DNA from: Curtobacterium sp. UNCCL20
Lineage (GTDB): Bacteria; Actinomycetota; Actinomycetes; Actinomycetales; Microbacteriaceae
NCBI RefSeq assembly: GCF_900101675.1
Contig: NZ_FNKG01000002.1
Coordinates: forward strand, 762,298 to 826,297
Reading direction: 5' to 3'
DNA length: 64,000 bases
Positions within the stretch are counted from its first letter, which is position 1. Every line of letters starts with the position of its first letter. Below are positions 32,253 to 40,732 of this stretch, piece by piece. Below the pieces are notes generated by a model that was not told where the DNA came from, ran no database searches, and saw only the letters and a list, made by a program, of their open reading frames with translations. The position numbers were made by a program, and so were the translations under genes.

Positions 32253-32930
32253 ATGCGTGTCCTGGTGGTCGACGACGAGGTGCGGCTCGCCGACGGCGTG
32301 CGCCGCGGCCTCGAGGCGGAGGGCTGGGCGGTCGACGTCGCGCACGACGGCGTCGACGGACTCTGGCACGCGCGCGAGTTCCCCTACGACGCGATCGTCC
32401 TCGACCTGATGATGCCCGGCCTCAGCGGGTGGGCGGTCTGCGCCGCGCTGCGGGCCGACGGCGACTGGACCCCCGTCCTCATGCTCACCGCCAAGGACGG
32501 CGAGTGGGACCAGGTGGAGGCCCTCGACGCCGGAGCGGACGACTACGTCACGAAGCCGTTCTCGCACCCGGTCCTCGTCGCCCGGCTCCGCGCCCTCGTC
32601 CGCCGGGGCGCCCGCGAGCGGCCGGCGGTCCTGACCCTCGGCGACCTCGTCGTCGACCCGGCAGCCCGCACCGTGACACGGGCCGGCACGCCCGTCGAGC
32701 TCACGAGCCGCGAGTTCGCGGTGCTCGAGTTCCTCGCCCGACACCCCGGGCAGGTCCGTTCGAAGCGCGAGGTGATCGAGAACGTCTGGGACGTCGACTT
32801 CGAGGGCGACCCGAACATCGTCGAGGTGTACGTCGGGCACCTCCGGCGGAAGCTCGACCGGCCGTTCGGGCGCACGTCCATCGAGACCGTCCGCGGAGCC
32901 GGCTACCGGTTGGCGGCGGACGGTGGCTGA
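32253..32930 (+). CDS. OmpR-family response regulator
   Basis: A 225-residue regulator. The receiver domain has VVDDEV, phosphoacceptor Asp51 (IVLDLMMPG), MLTAKDG and YVTKPFSH. The winged-helix DNA-binding domain (about 125-222) has LTSREFAVLEFLARHPGQV, SKREVIENVWDVDFEG, VEVYVGHLRRKLDR and ETVRGAGYRL. The GGGAGG ribosome-binding site lies before ATG 32253. It overlaps the kinase gene by 8 bp. The CTTCAG direct repeats ahead of this gene and of the lipoprotein gene indicate its own regulon. A role in sensing envelope or cation stress is suggested only by the PepSY partner. Confidence 0.92.
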   Translation: MRVLVVDDEVRLADGVRRGLEAEGWAVDVAHDGVDGLWHAREFPYDAIVLDLMMPGLSGWAVCAALRADGDWTPVLMLTAKDGEWDQVEALDAGADDYVTKPFSHPVLVARLRALVRRGARERPAVLTLGDLVVDPAARTVTRAGTPVELTSREFAVLEFLARHPGQVRSKREVIENVWDVDFEGDPNIVEVYVGHLRRKLDRPFGRTSIETVRGAGYRLAADGG

Positions 32931-34341
32931 GGCCGGTCGGGTGTCGCGTCCCGGTCGTCGTCCGCGTCGGCGCTTCCGGTCCGTCCGGGCACGGACCACG
33001 CTCGGTGCGGTCGCCGTCGTGCTCGCGGCACTGCTCGTCGGCGCCGTGGCGTTCGTCGTCGTGCTGCGACTCGTGCTCCTCGACGGGGTGCGGTCCTCGG
33101 CCGAGGCCGGGCTCGAGCAGGCGTCCACCCGCGTGGAGGCCGACGGCGCCGGGGTGGTCAGCGGCTACGAGGACGTGCTCGTGCAGGTCGTCGGCGAGGA
33201 CGGCTCGGTGCTCGCGCACGGGGACGACGCCGACCCACCCGCCCTGCCGACCGCCGACGAGTCGCGCTGGACGCACGACGGGGAGCGGTGGCTGCTCGTC
33301 GCCGACGACGTCGACCTGCCTGGCGGTGGCGAGGGGACGCTCGTCTACGGTGTCTCGCTCGAGCAGTCCGACACCGCCCTCCGTGCCGCGATCGGGCTGC
33401 TCGCCGTCGGCGTGCCGGGGCTCGTCGCCGTGATGGGGATCGTCACCTGGTTCGTGACCGGACGGTCCCTCCGACCCGTGGAACGGATGCGGACCGAGGT
33501 CGAGACGATCCGGGCAGCGCGGCCGGACGCCCGCGTCGAGGTGCCCGACACCGGGGACGAGATCGCCCGGCTGGCCGCCACCATGAACACCATGCTCGAT
33601 CGGCTCGACCGATCCGCCGAGGGACAGCGCCGGTTCGTCTCCGATGCCTCGCACGAGCTCCGGTCGCCGATCGCGACCATCCGTCAGCACGCCGAGGTCG
33701 CCGCCGCCCACCCCGACCGGACCGACGTCGCGGAGCTCTCCGACGTGGTCCGGGCGGAGGCGCTGCGGCTGCAGGAGCTCGTCAGCGGGCTCCTCGAACT
33801 CTCCCGGCTCGACGAGGGCGGGACCGGTGCCCGGCGGCCGGTGGACCTCGACGACCTGGCGCTGGACGCGGTGGCGCGGGCGCGGGCGCGGATGCGGGCG
33901 GCCGGCGGCGGTGGCGCGGCCAGTGGCGGTGGCGGTGGTGGTGGCGCGGCCGGGGTCGACGGCGTGCGGGTCGACGGGTCGGGGATCGGCGCAGCTCGGG
34001 TTCGCGGCGACTCGCGGATCCTGGCGGGAGTCGTGCAGAACCTCGTCGACAACGCCGTCCGGCACGCATCGACCCGGGTGACGGTGGCCCTCGCCGAAGA
34101 CGGCCCGGACGCCGTGCTGACCGTGGACGACGACGGTTCGGGCGTCCCGACGGGGGAGCGGGAGCGCGTGTTCGAACGGTTCGTCCGGCTCGACGAGGCA
34201 CGCAGCCGGGACGCCGGAGGCGCGGGGCTCGGGCTTGCCATCGTGCGGGATGCGGTCCGGGCGCACGGCGGCACGGTCACGGTGACGGACTCCCCGCTCG
34301 GCGGTGCCCGCTTCGTCGTGCGCATCGCACTCGGTGCCTGA
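32923..34341 (+). CDS. Sensor histidine kinase paired with the CTTCAG regulator
   Basis: A 472-residue kinase. Membrane helices at about 28-50 and 150-175 flank a small acidic sensor domain (about 100 residues). HAMP (TGRSLRPVERMRTEVETI) leads to the H-box SDASHELRSPIATIRQH with His244, the N-box NLVDNAVRHA, and G-boxes DDDGSGVP and GGAGLGLAIV. Between dimerisation and ATPase domains is an unusual Gly/Ala tract (AAGGGGAASGGGGGGGAAG, about 327-345) encoded by GGYGGC repeats. The GTG start overlaps the regulator's stop. It presumably phosphorylates the regulator; the stimulus is unknown. Confidence 0.9.
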   Translation: MAEAGRVSRPGRRPRRRFRSVRARTTLGAVAVVLAALLVGAVAFVVVLRLVLLDGVRSSAEAGLEQASTRVEADGAGVVSGYEDVLVQVVGEDGSVLAHGDDADPPALPTADESRWTHDGERWLLVADDVDLPGGGEGTLVYGVSLEQSDTALRAAIGLLAVGVPGLVAVMGIVTWFVTGRSLRPVERMRTEVETIRAARPDARVEVPDTGDEIARLAATMNTMLDRLDRSAEGQRRFVSDASHELRSPIATIRQHAEVAAAHPDRTDVAELSDVVRAEALRLQELVSGLLELSRLDEGGTGARRPVDLDDLALDAVARARARMRAAGGGGAASGGGGGGGAAGVDGVRVDGSGIGAARVRGDSRILAGVVQNLVDNAVRHASTRVTVALAEDGPDAVLTVDDDGSGVPTGERERVFERFVRLDEARSRDAGGAGLGLAIVRDAVRAHGGTVTVTDSPLGGARFVVRIALGA

Positions 34342-34349
34342 ACAGGTCG

Positions 34350-34366
34350 CTTCAGGTCTGCTTCAG
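34350..34366 (+). promoter_or_regulatory. CTTCAG direct repeat ahead of PepSY lipoprotein
   Basis: CTTCAG at 34350-34355 and 34361-34366, period 11 bp, 23 nt before the ATG. It is an almost exact copy of the site at 32214. The first box begins only 9 nt after the kinase stop. Confidence 0.7.
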
Positions 34367-34389
34367 CACCCCCTCGCCAGGCTTGCCGC

Positions 34390-35055
34390 ATGATCACACG
34401 CACCAGCGACCACACCGCCCGCACGACCCGCACGACTCGCCGTCTCGTCGGCCTCGCAGCGCTGCCGCTCGTGGCCTCGCTCGCCCTGGCCGGGTGTGCG
34501 TCCGGCGGTGACGGAGACGCCACCAGCGGCTCGGCGTCCGGCTCCGGCGGCACCGGCGGCTCCGGCGGCACCGCCAGCGGCACCGCCAGCGGTGGTGCGA
34601 CCGCCGCGTCTGCGGTGTCGAACGACGGGCTGCTCGCCGCGGTCGAGACCGCACGGAAGGCCGTCGCGTCCGGCACGGTCATCTCGGTCGAGCAGGAGCA
34701 GAACGGCTCCGCGTTCGAGGTCCTGCTCGTCACGAAGGACGGCACCGAGCACGAGGTGCACACGAACGCCGAGGGCACCGCGGTCACCGGATCGCCGCGC
34801 ACCGAGCAGTCCGATGTGGACGACCGAGCCGAGCACGACCGGTTCACCGCAGCGGCCGACCTGGACGTGCAGGACGCCGTGTCGAAGCTGACGGACCTGC
34901 ACGCCGGCACGATCACCGAGCTCGGCCTCGACGACCACCTCGGGAAGGTCGTCTGGGAGGGCGACGTCCGTGAGGCATCCGGCACGAAGCACAGCGTCCG
35001 CATCGACGCCGGTTCGGGCGCGGTCGTCACCGACCAGGTCGACACCGACGACTGA
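34390..35055 (+). CDS. PepSY-domain lipoprotein
   Basis: A 221-residue secreted lipoprotein. The basic signal peptide ends in LALAGC, with lipidated Cys36. A Ser/Gly/Thr-rich flexible spacer (about 37-75) is followed by two PepSY-like modules (about 78-140 and 155-221; note SVEQEQNGSAFEVLLVTKDG and KVVWEGDVREASGTKHSV). PepSY proteins bind or inhibit proteins at the envelope, often peptidases or kinases. Placed behind the two-component pair under an identical regulator site, it may be the main target and could feed back on the kinase sensor. No Shine-Dalgarno is visible, so a short leader or leaderless mRNA is possible. Confidence 0.85.
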   Translation: MITRTSDHTARTTRTTRRLVGLAALPLVASLALAGCASGGDGDATSGSASGSGGTGGSGGTASGTASGGATAASAVSNDGLLAAVETARKAVASGTVISVEQEQNGSAFEVLLVTKDGTEHEVHTNAEGTAVTGSPRTEQSDVDDRAEHDRFTAAADLDVQDAVSKLTDLHAGTITELGLDDHLGKVVWEGDVREASGTKHSVRIDAGSGAVVTDQVDTDD

Positions 35056-35121
35056 CCCGGCACCGTGCCGCCGGACCCCGCACGGACGCGGCCCGGTCGT
35101 GCGGCGGTCGGTGGTGCGCGG

Positions 35122-35127
35122 TAGACC
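35122..35127 (+). promoter_or_regulatory. -10-like box of the VOC gene
   Basis: TAGACC lies 30 nt before ATG 35158. A GGGAGG ribosome-binding site lies between. Confidence 0.35.
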
Positions 35128-35157
35128 TGGGGCATCCGGACGAGCACGGGAGGCACC

Positions 35158-35994
35158 ATGACCGACCAGACCACCAGGACGTACCCGCAGGGCGTCCCGA
35201 GCTGGATCGAGGCCCGCCACCCCGACACCGACGCCGCGATGGCCTTCTACGGCGGGTTGTTCGGCTGGGACGGCGAGGAGCGCATGCCCCCGGGCGCCCC
35301 GGGCTCCTACCGCATCGTGCGCATCGACGGGCGGGACGTCGGCGCGATCACCACGAGCGACGACCCCGCGACCTGGACCACGTACATCGCCGTCGACGAT
35401 GCCGACGCCACCGCAGCGCGCGTCGTCGAACTCGGCGGGACCGCCGCCCGGCCGCAGGACGCCGGGCCCGGCGGCTCCGCGGGGCGCGGGGTCGACTGCA
35501 TCGACCCGCGTGGTGCGGCGTTCTCACTGTGGCAGGCGCGCGACCGGGTCGGTGCACAGCACATCAACGCGCCCGGGGGCTGGGTCTTCAGCGACCTGCG
35601 GTCGACCGACCCGGAGCGGGCGTTCGCCTTCTACCAGGAGCTCTTCGGCTGGCGGGTGTCCGACATGCAGGAGGGCCCGAGCACGATGGTCCGGTTGCCC
35701 GGGTACGGCGACCACCTGGCTGCCACCTCGGACCCGGACATCCGCGAACGCCAGGCCGGTGCGCCGGAGGGGTTCGCCGACGTCATCGGGGCGTTGGCCC
35801 GCAAGGACGAGGGCCACGACGACTGGCACGTCTCGTTCAGTGTCGCCGACCGCGATGACGCGGCCGCTCTGACGGAGCGACTCGGCGGGCGGGTGCTCGG
35901 CACCTGGGAGGGCTACTGGACCCGCGCCGCCGAACTCCAGGACCCGCAGGGCGCGGCCTTCCGGGTCACGCAGTTCGCGCCGAGCGCCGGTTAG
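35158..35994 (+). CDS. Tandem VOC (glyoxalase/extradiol) protein
   Basis: A 278-residue protein made of two vicinal-oxygen-chelate domains (about 10-125 and 140-270). Each has the AMAFYGGLFGW / AFAFYQELFGW helix and the terminal strand DPRGAAFSLWQ / DPQGAAFRVTQ. Duplicated VOC proteins of this type (PF00903-like) include enzymes and resistance proteins of many kinds; the substrate cannot be told here. Potential metal ligands are His/Glu positions such as ARHPD near the start and TWEGYWTRAAEL at the end. The stop overlaps the convergent gene's stop by 3 bases. Confidence 0.88.
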   Translation: MTDQTTRTYPQGVPSWIEARHPDTDAAMAFYGGLFGWDGEERMPPGAPGSYRIVRIDGRDVGAITTSDDPATWTTYIAVDDADATAARVVELGGTAARPQDAGPGGSAGRGVDCIDPRGAAFSLWQARDRVGAQHINAPGGWVFSDLRSTDPERAFAFYQELFGWRVSDMQEGPSTMVRLPGYGDHLAATSDPDIRERQAGAPEGFADVIGALARKDEGHDDWHVSFSVADRDDAAALTERLGGRVLGTWEGYWTRAAELQDPQGAAFRVTQFAPSAG

Positions 35995-36296
35995 GACTCC
36001 GACGGCAGCGGCGAGCCGAGCACGCGACGGAGGGCCATCCCGGCGAGCTTCTCGTCCGAGGTGTCGAGCAGCACGCGGTAGGTGTCGTCCGGGGTGACGA
36101 ACTCGACGCACACGGCATCGAAGTCGCACGGTTCGATCCGCCACCCGCGGACTGCGTCCATCGGCACCGGGGTCAGCCCGTCCCGCTCGAAGTTCGTCTC
36201 GGCGTGCACCCGGTCGTCGAAGACCCGGACGCGGCCGAAGGTGCCGCGCCAGGTCAGCTGCAGGTCGAGCGTCGGGGAGACAGAAGGGTCCGGCAC
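35991..36296 (-). CDS. Conserved-looking protein of unknown function
   Basis: A 101-residue soluble protein: LTWRGTFGRVRVFDDRVHAETNF, then GWRIEPCDFDAVCVEFVTPDDTYRVLLDT and a C-terminal helix (DEKLAGMALRRVLG). The alternating strands followed by one helix look like a PH-like or small beta-barrel fold. I do not recognise a family. GTG 36296 (VPDPSVSP) is the chosen start; upstream in-frame residues are Arg-rich and probably not coding. It is convergent with the VOC gene and in the same direction as ansP, whose stop lies 98 bp further upstream in transcription order. Confidence 0.6.
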   Translation of the reverse strand: MPDPSVSPTLDLQLTWRGTFGRVRVFDDRVHAETNFERDGLTPVPMDAVRGWRIEPCDFDAVCVEFVTPDDTYRVLLDTSDEKLAGMALRRVLGSPLPSES

Positions 36297-36393
36297 CCGC
36301 CGATCGTACCGACGGGTGCCGGACCTGCAGACTGCTTCGCGGTGCCGTTTCGCTCTGCGGACAGCGCCGGGCGGGGACGTGCCCCGAACGGGG

Positions 36394-37950
36394 TCAGCGC
36401 GTCGCGTCGTCGTCCGTGCCGTCCGTACCGTCACTGCGTCGCACCTGGGCCGCGGGGTCGCGGACGCCGATCGGGTACGGGCCGGTGACGCCCTCGCGGA
36501 GCGACGCGATGCGGAGGATGCGGTCGCGCTGCAGGAACCAGCCGACGATGAGCAGCGGGATCACGATGACGAGCGACGCGATCGTGTACGTGCCGACGGG
36601 GTAGTCGATCGCCATCAGGACGATGACCGACGCCAGGAACGCCAGGGTCAGCCACGCGGTGACCGGAGCGCCGGGGAGCCGGAACGTGGGTTCCTTCGCG
36701 AGCCCCTGCTTCGCCCACTGCCGCAGCCGCATCTGGCACAGGATGATCGTGCCCCACGCCGTGATGATCCCGAGGCTGGCGATGTTCAGGGCGATCTCGA
36801 ACGCCTGGCTGGGGACGAAGTAGTTGAGGACGACGCCCGCGACGGTGAACGCCGCGGTGAGCAGGATGCCGGCGTACGGCACACCGCCCTTCGACATCTT
36901 CGTGGTCCAGCGCGGCGCCGAACCGTTCATGCCCATCGAGTGCAGGGCGCGGCCGGTCGAGTAGAGCCCGGCGTTCAGCGACGACAGCGCGGCGGTGAGG
37001 ACGACGAAGTTCATGATGCCGCCGACGATCGCGCCGACCTGCGGGTTGCCGAGCGACGAGAAGAACGTCACGAAGGGGCTCTCGCCCTCCTTGTACGACG
37101 TGTACGGCAGGAGCAGGGAGAGCAGGACGATCGAGCCGACGTAGAAGACCGCGATGCGGAACACCACGGAGTTGATCGCGCGGGGGATGACCTTCTCGGT
37201 GTTCTGCGTCTCACCCGAGGCGGTGCCGACGAGTTCGATGGCCGCGTACGCGAACACGACGCCCTGGATCACGATGACCGCGGGCAGCAGGCCGTTCGGG
37301 AACAGGCCGCCGTTGTCACCCCAGATCGAGAACCCGGTGCGGACCGCTTCGCCGCCCGTCTCGACCGGGAACGCGAAGACGAGCCAGATGATCGCGACGA
37401 CGAGGAAGGACACCAGCGCGGCGACCTTGATGAGCGCGAACCAGAACTCCAGCTCGCCGAAGACCTTCACCGCGACCATGTTGGCGGCGAGGACCACGAC
37501 GAGGGCGATCAGTGCGAGGAGCCACTGCGGCGCGGCGGTGAAGGCCTTCCAGTACTGCAGGTAGATGGCGACGGCCGTGGTGTCCACGATCGAGGTCATC
37601 GCCCAGTTCAGGAAGTACATCCACCCGGCGGCGTACGCGAACTTCTCGCCGTAGAACTCGCGGGCGTAGGAGATGAACGAACCCGACGACGGGCGGTGCA
37701 GCACGAGCTCGCCCAGCGCACGGAGGATGAAGAAGGCGAAGACGCCCGCGATGAGGTACGTGAGTGCGAGCGCGGGGCCGGCGGAGTGGAGTCGTCCACC
37801 GGCGCCGAGGAAGAGCCCGGTGCCGATCGCGCCGCCGATGGCGATCATCTGCAGTTGCCGGGGCTTCAGCCCGTGCTGGTAGCCCTCCTGCTCGTGCGAG
37901 AAGTCGTTCGCGGGCGCCCGGCCCACCCCGGTGTCGTTCTGCGCTGTCAT
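36394..37950 (-). CDS. ansP: Amino acid permease, AnsP (L-asparagine) type
   Basis: A 518-residue transporter of the APC superfamily with 12 predicted helices. The start [20 protein letters not shown], the [20 protein letters not shown] segment and [20 protein letters not shown] match AnsP closely. The central helix has [20 protein letters not shown], which is also typical. It probably imports L-asparagine or a related amino acid by proton symport; CycA-like substrates are an alternative. A TAGCGT -10-like box (37963-37958) lies 7 nt before the ATG on the minus strand, suggesting a leaderless mRNA. It is divergent from proVWX. Confidence 0.85.
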   Translation of the reverse strand: MTAQNDTGVGRAPANDFSHEQEGYQHGLKPRQLQMIAIGGAIGTGLFLGAGGRLHSAGPALALTYLIAGVFAFFILRALGELVLHRPSSGSFISYAREFYGEKFAYAAGWMYFLNWAMTSIVDTTAVAIYLQYWKAFTAAPQWLLALIALVVVLAANMVAVKVFGELEFWFALIKVAALVSFLVVAIIWLVFAFPVETGGEAVRTGFSIWGDNGGLFPNGLLPAVIVIQGVVFAYAAIELVGTASGETQNTEKVIPRAINSVVFRIAVFYVGSIVLLSLLLPYTSYKEGESPFVTFFSSLGNPQVGAIVGGIMNFVVLTAALSSLNAGLYSTGRALHSMGMNGSAPRWTTKMSKGGVPYAGILLTAAFTVAGVVLNYFVPSQAFEIALNIASLGIITAWGTIILCQMRLRQWAKQGLAKEPTFRLPGAPVTAWLTLAFLASVIVLMAIDYPVGTYTIASLVIVIPLLIVGWFLQRDRILRIASLREGVTGPYPIGVRDPAAQVRRSDGTDGTDDDATR

Positions 37951-38394
37951 GCGCGTCACGCTACAGGTGCAGCGAACGCGGGGTGGCACACAAACATGCG
38001 AGTCGGCTGCACTGTAACGAGACGGTCACGATCAGGATCCCCGTGAGCATGCCCGACACGCCGTGATCGGGGGACAAGCTTGCCGGGATTCCGGCGGACC
38101 ACGATTCGCGACGGGGGACAAGCGTCGATAGCCTTGAACGTCCCCACAGGGGACACCGACGATCAGGACGCGTCCGCTGCAGCAGCACCAGTGGCGACCG
38201 TACGGTCGGCCGGACCGGGGTCGTCCCGAGTACGACCCCCGCGTGCGTGATCGCTCGCCCTGCGCCAGCCAGGTGATGGACAACCGGTGCGCGGGCTCGA
38301 AGTGATGTCGCCGAACACGGTGCCGGACGACCCGTCCGCAACCACACCGTGATCGCCGTGCGCCGTTCGCGCCACGGTCACGCGAGGAGCACCG
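37951..38394. promoter_or_regulatory. 444-bp divergent regulatory region, ansP / proVWX
   Basis: No gene is seen here. Structure visible: GTAACG/GTCACG direct repeat with 11-bp period (38014-38030), similar to MtrA-type sites; GGGGGACAAGC twice (38069-38079 and 38113-38123); a 15-bp palindrome GTCCCC-ACA-GGGGAC (38140-38154). Minus-strand TAGCGT (37963-37958) fits ansP. The proV end has a CGAGGAGC ribosome-binding site (38383-38390) before the TTG start. Confidence 0.5.
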
Positions 38395-39747
38395 TTGACC
38401 ATCGCACCACCCCAGGACCGGCGTGCCACCACGCCGGACGACCCCACCGGCGCGCCCGCCGTCAGTGTGCACGGCGCCTACAAGGTGTTCGGACGCCGAC
38501 CGGCCGAGGCCGTGAAGCGCCTCGCCGCCGGCGCCACCCGCGACGAGGTCCGCGACCTCGGCTCGGCCGCCGTCATCGACGCGTCCTTCGACGTCCGCCC
38601 CGGCGAGATCTTCGTCGTGATGGGCCTGTCCGGGTCCGGCAAGTCGACCCTCATCCGCATGCTGAACGGCCTGCTCGAGCCCACGGCCGGCACCGTCGAG
38701 ATCGGTGGACGGCGTGTGACGAAGGCCGCCCCGAAGGAGATCCGCGACATCCGTCGGACGAGCGTCTCGATGGTGTTCCAGCACTTCGCGCTCCTCCCGC
38801 ACCGCACCGTGCTCGAGAACGTCGCGTACGGCCTCGAGGTGAACGGCGTCGACAAGACGACCCGGCTCGCCAAGGCGCGCGAGGTGATCGGGCTGGTCGG
38901 ACTCGAGGTCTGGGCGGACGCGAAGCCCGACGAGCTCTCCGGCGGGATGCAGCAGCGCGTCGGCATCGCCCGCGCCCTCGCCGCCGAGACGGACGTCCTG
39001 CTCATGGACGAGGCCTTCAGCGCCCTCGACCCGCTCATCCGTCGCGAGATGCAGGAGCAGCTCGTCGACCTGCAGCAGCGCCTCGGCAAGACGATCGTGT
39101 TCATCACGCACGACCTCAACGAGGCGATGTTCCTGGGGGACCGCATCGCCGTGATGCGCGACGGCCGGATCGTGCAGATCGGGTCGCCGGAGGACATCCT
39201 CACCGACCCGGCGAACGACTACGTTGCGCAGTTCGTGCAGGACGTCGACCGTGCCCGTGTGCTCACCGCCGCGAGTGTGATGGAGCCGGCGCGCGCGACC
39301 GTCCCGCTGACGGTCGGCCCCCGCGGTGCGCTCCGCACGATGCGCGACCTGCAGACCGCAGCACTGTTCGTCACCGGTCGTGGCCGGAAGCTCGAGGGTT
39401 GGGTCCGCGACCGCCACGTGATGCGCCAGGTCAAGGCCGGCGACACGAACCTCGACGCGATCGTGAACACCGAGTACGCCAAGGTCGCGCCGGACACCGC
39501 GCTCACCGACCTGTTCGAGCTGGCGGTCGAGTCCCCGCTGCCCATCGCGGTGGTGGACGACGAGCAGCGGCTGCTCGGGGTCGTCCCGCGCGTGACGTTG
39601 CTCGCGGCGCTCGGCAACGTCCCGACGTCGACCATGCCGATCCCGGTGCTCGAGCCGGTGACGCGGATCAGCGACTCCGACATGGACAGCACGCTCGCCG
39701 CCACCGACCACCCGACCGCCACCACCACGGAAGGGGACCTCGCGTGA
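38395..39747 (+). CDS. proV: Glycine betaine/proline ABC transporter ATPase
   Basis: A 450-residue ATPase of the OpuA/ProU type. Walker A is GLSGSGKST, the Q-loop is MVFQHFALLPHRTV, the signature is ELSGGMQQRVGIARAL, Walker B is VLLMDEAFSALDP and the switch His is in VFITHDLNEAM. The C-terminal ~150 residues form a CBS pair (KLEGWVRDRHVMRQVKAG, PLPIAVVDDEQRLLGVV), which in OpuA senses ionic strength. The TTG start at 38395 is favoured by the AGGAG site and by the family N-terminus (VSVHGAYKVFG with GRRPAEAVKRLAAG). The stop overlaps the permease start (GTGA). Confidence 0.95.
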   Translation: MTIAPPQDRRATTPDDPTGAPAVSVHGAYKVFGRRPAEAVKRLAAGATRDEVRDLGSAAVIDASFDVRPGEIFVVMGLSGSGKSTLIRMLNGLLEPTAGTVEIGGRRVTKAAPKEIRDIRRTSVSMVFQHFALLPHRTVLENVAYGLEVNGVDKTTRLAKAREVIGLVGLEVWADAKPDELSGGMQQRVGIARALAAETDVLLMDEAFSALDPLIRREMQEQLVDLQQRLGKTIVFITHDLNEAMFLGDRIAVMRDGRIVQIGSPEDILTDPANDYVAQFVQDVDRARVLTAASVMEPARATVPLTVGPRGALRTMRDLQTAALFVTGRGRKLEGWVRDRHVMRQVKAGDTNLDAIVNTEYAKVAPDTALTDLFELAVESPLPIAVVDDEQRLLGVVPRVTLLAALGNVPTSTMPIPVLEPVTRISDSDMDSTLAATDHPTATTTEGDLA

Positions 39748-40718
39748 TCACCCCCGGCACCAACTCCTTCGGCGACTTCCACCTGCCCCTGGGCACCTGG
39801 GTGGCAGCGATCGTCGACTGGATCACCACGTACCTCTCCGGCTTCTTCGACGTCGTCCGCTACGTCTTCACGTGGATGGACGCGTGGATGGAGTACTTCC
39901 TCTCCACCCCGCCGTTCTGGGTGATCGTCGCGATCCTCGTCGTCCTGGCGTTCGTCGCGAAGGGCTGGAAGCTCGCCCTCGGCGCGGCGATCGGCCTGCT
40001 CTTCATCGTGAGCGTCGGCCAGTGGACGAACGCGATGGACACCCTCGCGCTCGTTGTCGTCGCCGCGGGCCTCGCCGTCGTGTTCAGCATCCCGCTCGGC
40101 ATCTGGGCTGCACGGTCGGACGCCGCCAGCCGGGTCATCCGCCCGGTGCTCGACTTCATGCAGACGACCCCGGCCTTCGTCTACCTCATCCCGGCGCTGC
40201 TGCTCTTCCGCGTCGGCGTCGTCCCCGGCATCGTCGCGACGATCGTGTTCGCGATGGCTCCGGGCGTCCGCCTCACCGAACTCGGCATCCGCGGGGTCCC
40301 GAGCGAGGTCGTCGAGGCCGGTGCCGCGTTCGGCTCCAGCCCGTGGCGCATCCTCCGCCAGATCCAGCTGCCCCTCGCGAAGGCCAGCATCATGGCCGGC
40401 GTCAACCAGGTCATCATGCTGTCGCTCTCGATGGTCGTCATCGCCGGCATGGTCGGCGCGGGCGGGCTCGGCGAGCAGATCGTCGCGTCGCTGAACCGCA
40501 TCGACGTCGGGCTGGGAGCCGAGGCCGGCCTGTCGGTCGTGGTCCTGGCGATCCTGCTGGACCGCCTGACCGCAGCGCTCGGCGGCGACGGGGGGCGCGC
40601 CTCCAGGCTGTGGACCCGGAAGCCGCGGACGGCCGTCACCGCGACGCCGAACGCGGCCACCGCCCAGACCGCCGCCACCACCGAAGCGGTCACCGACCGC
40701 CAGACCGTCGACGCGTGA
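39744..40718 (+). CDS. proW: Glycine betaine/proline ABC transporter permease
   Basis: A 324-residue permease. A long amphipathic N-terminus (FHLPLGTWVAAIVDWITTYL) precedes about seven helices. The coupling-helix loop is the EAA-type VPSEVVEAGAAFGSSPWRIL, followed by the MLSLSMVVIAGMVGAGGLGE motif. The C-terminal ~45 residues (GGDGGRASRLWTRKPRTAVT onward) are polar and Ala/Thr-rich, an extension beyond the usual end. At DNA level that junction contains GCGCCTCCAGGC, a half of the local hairpin motif. GTG 39744 overlaps the proV stop, and proX begins 14 bp downstream. Confidence 0.95.
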   Translation: MITPGTNSFGDFHLPLGTWVAAIVDWITTYLSGFFDVVRYVFTWMDAWMEYFLSTPPFWVIVAILVVLAFVAKGWKLALGAAIGLLFIVSVGQWTNAMDTLALVVVAAGLAVVFSIPLGIWAARSDAASRVIRPVLDFMQTTPAFVYLIPALLLFRVGVVPGIVATIVFAMAPGVRLTELGIRGVPSEVVEAGAAFGSSPWRILRQIQLPLAKASIMAGVNQVIMLSLSMVVIAGMVGAGGLGEQIVASLNRIDVGLGAEAGLSVVVLAILLDRLTAALGGDGGRASRLWTRKPRTAVTATPNAATAQTAATTEAVTDRQTVDA

Positions 40719-40732
40719 GGAAGGACCAGACC

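Noticed and set aside
36082..38046. 654-residue plus-strand frame opposite ansP
   Set aside because: It is shadow coding opposite a clear 12-helix permease; Arg/Asp/Glu-rich with no motif.
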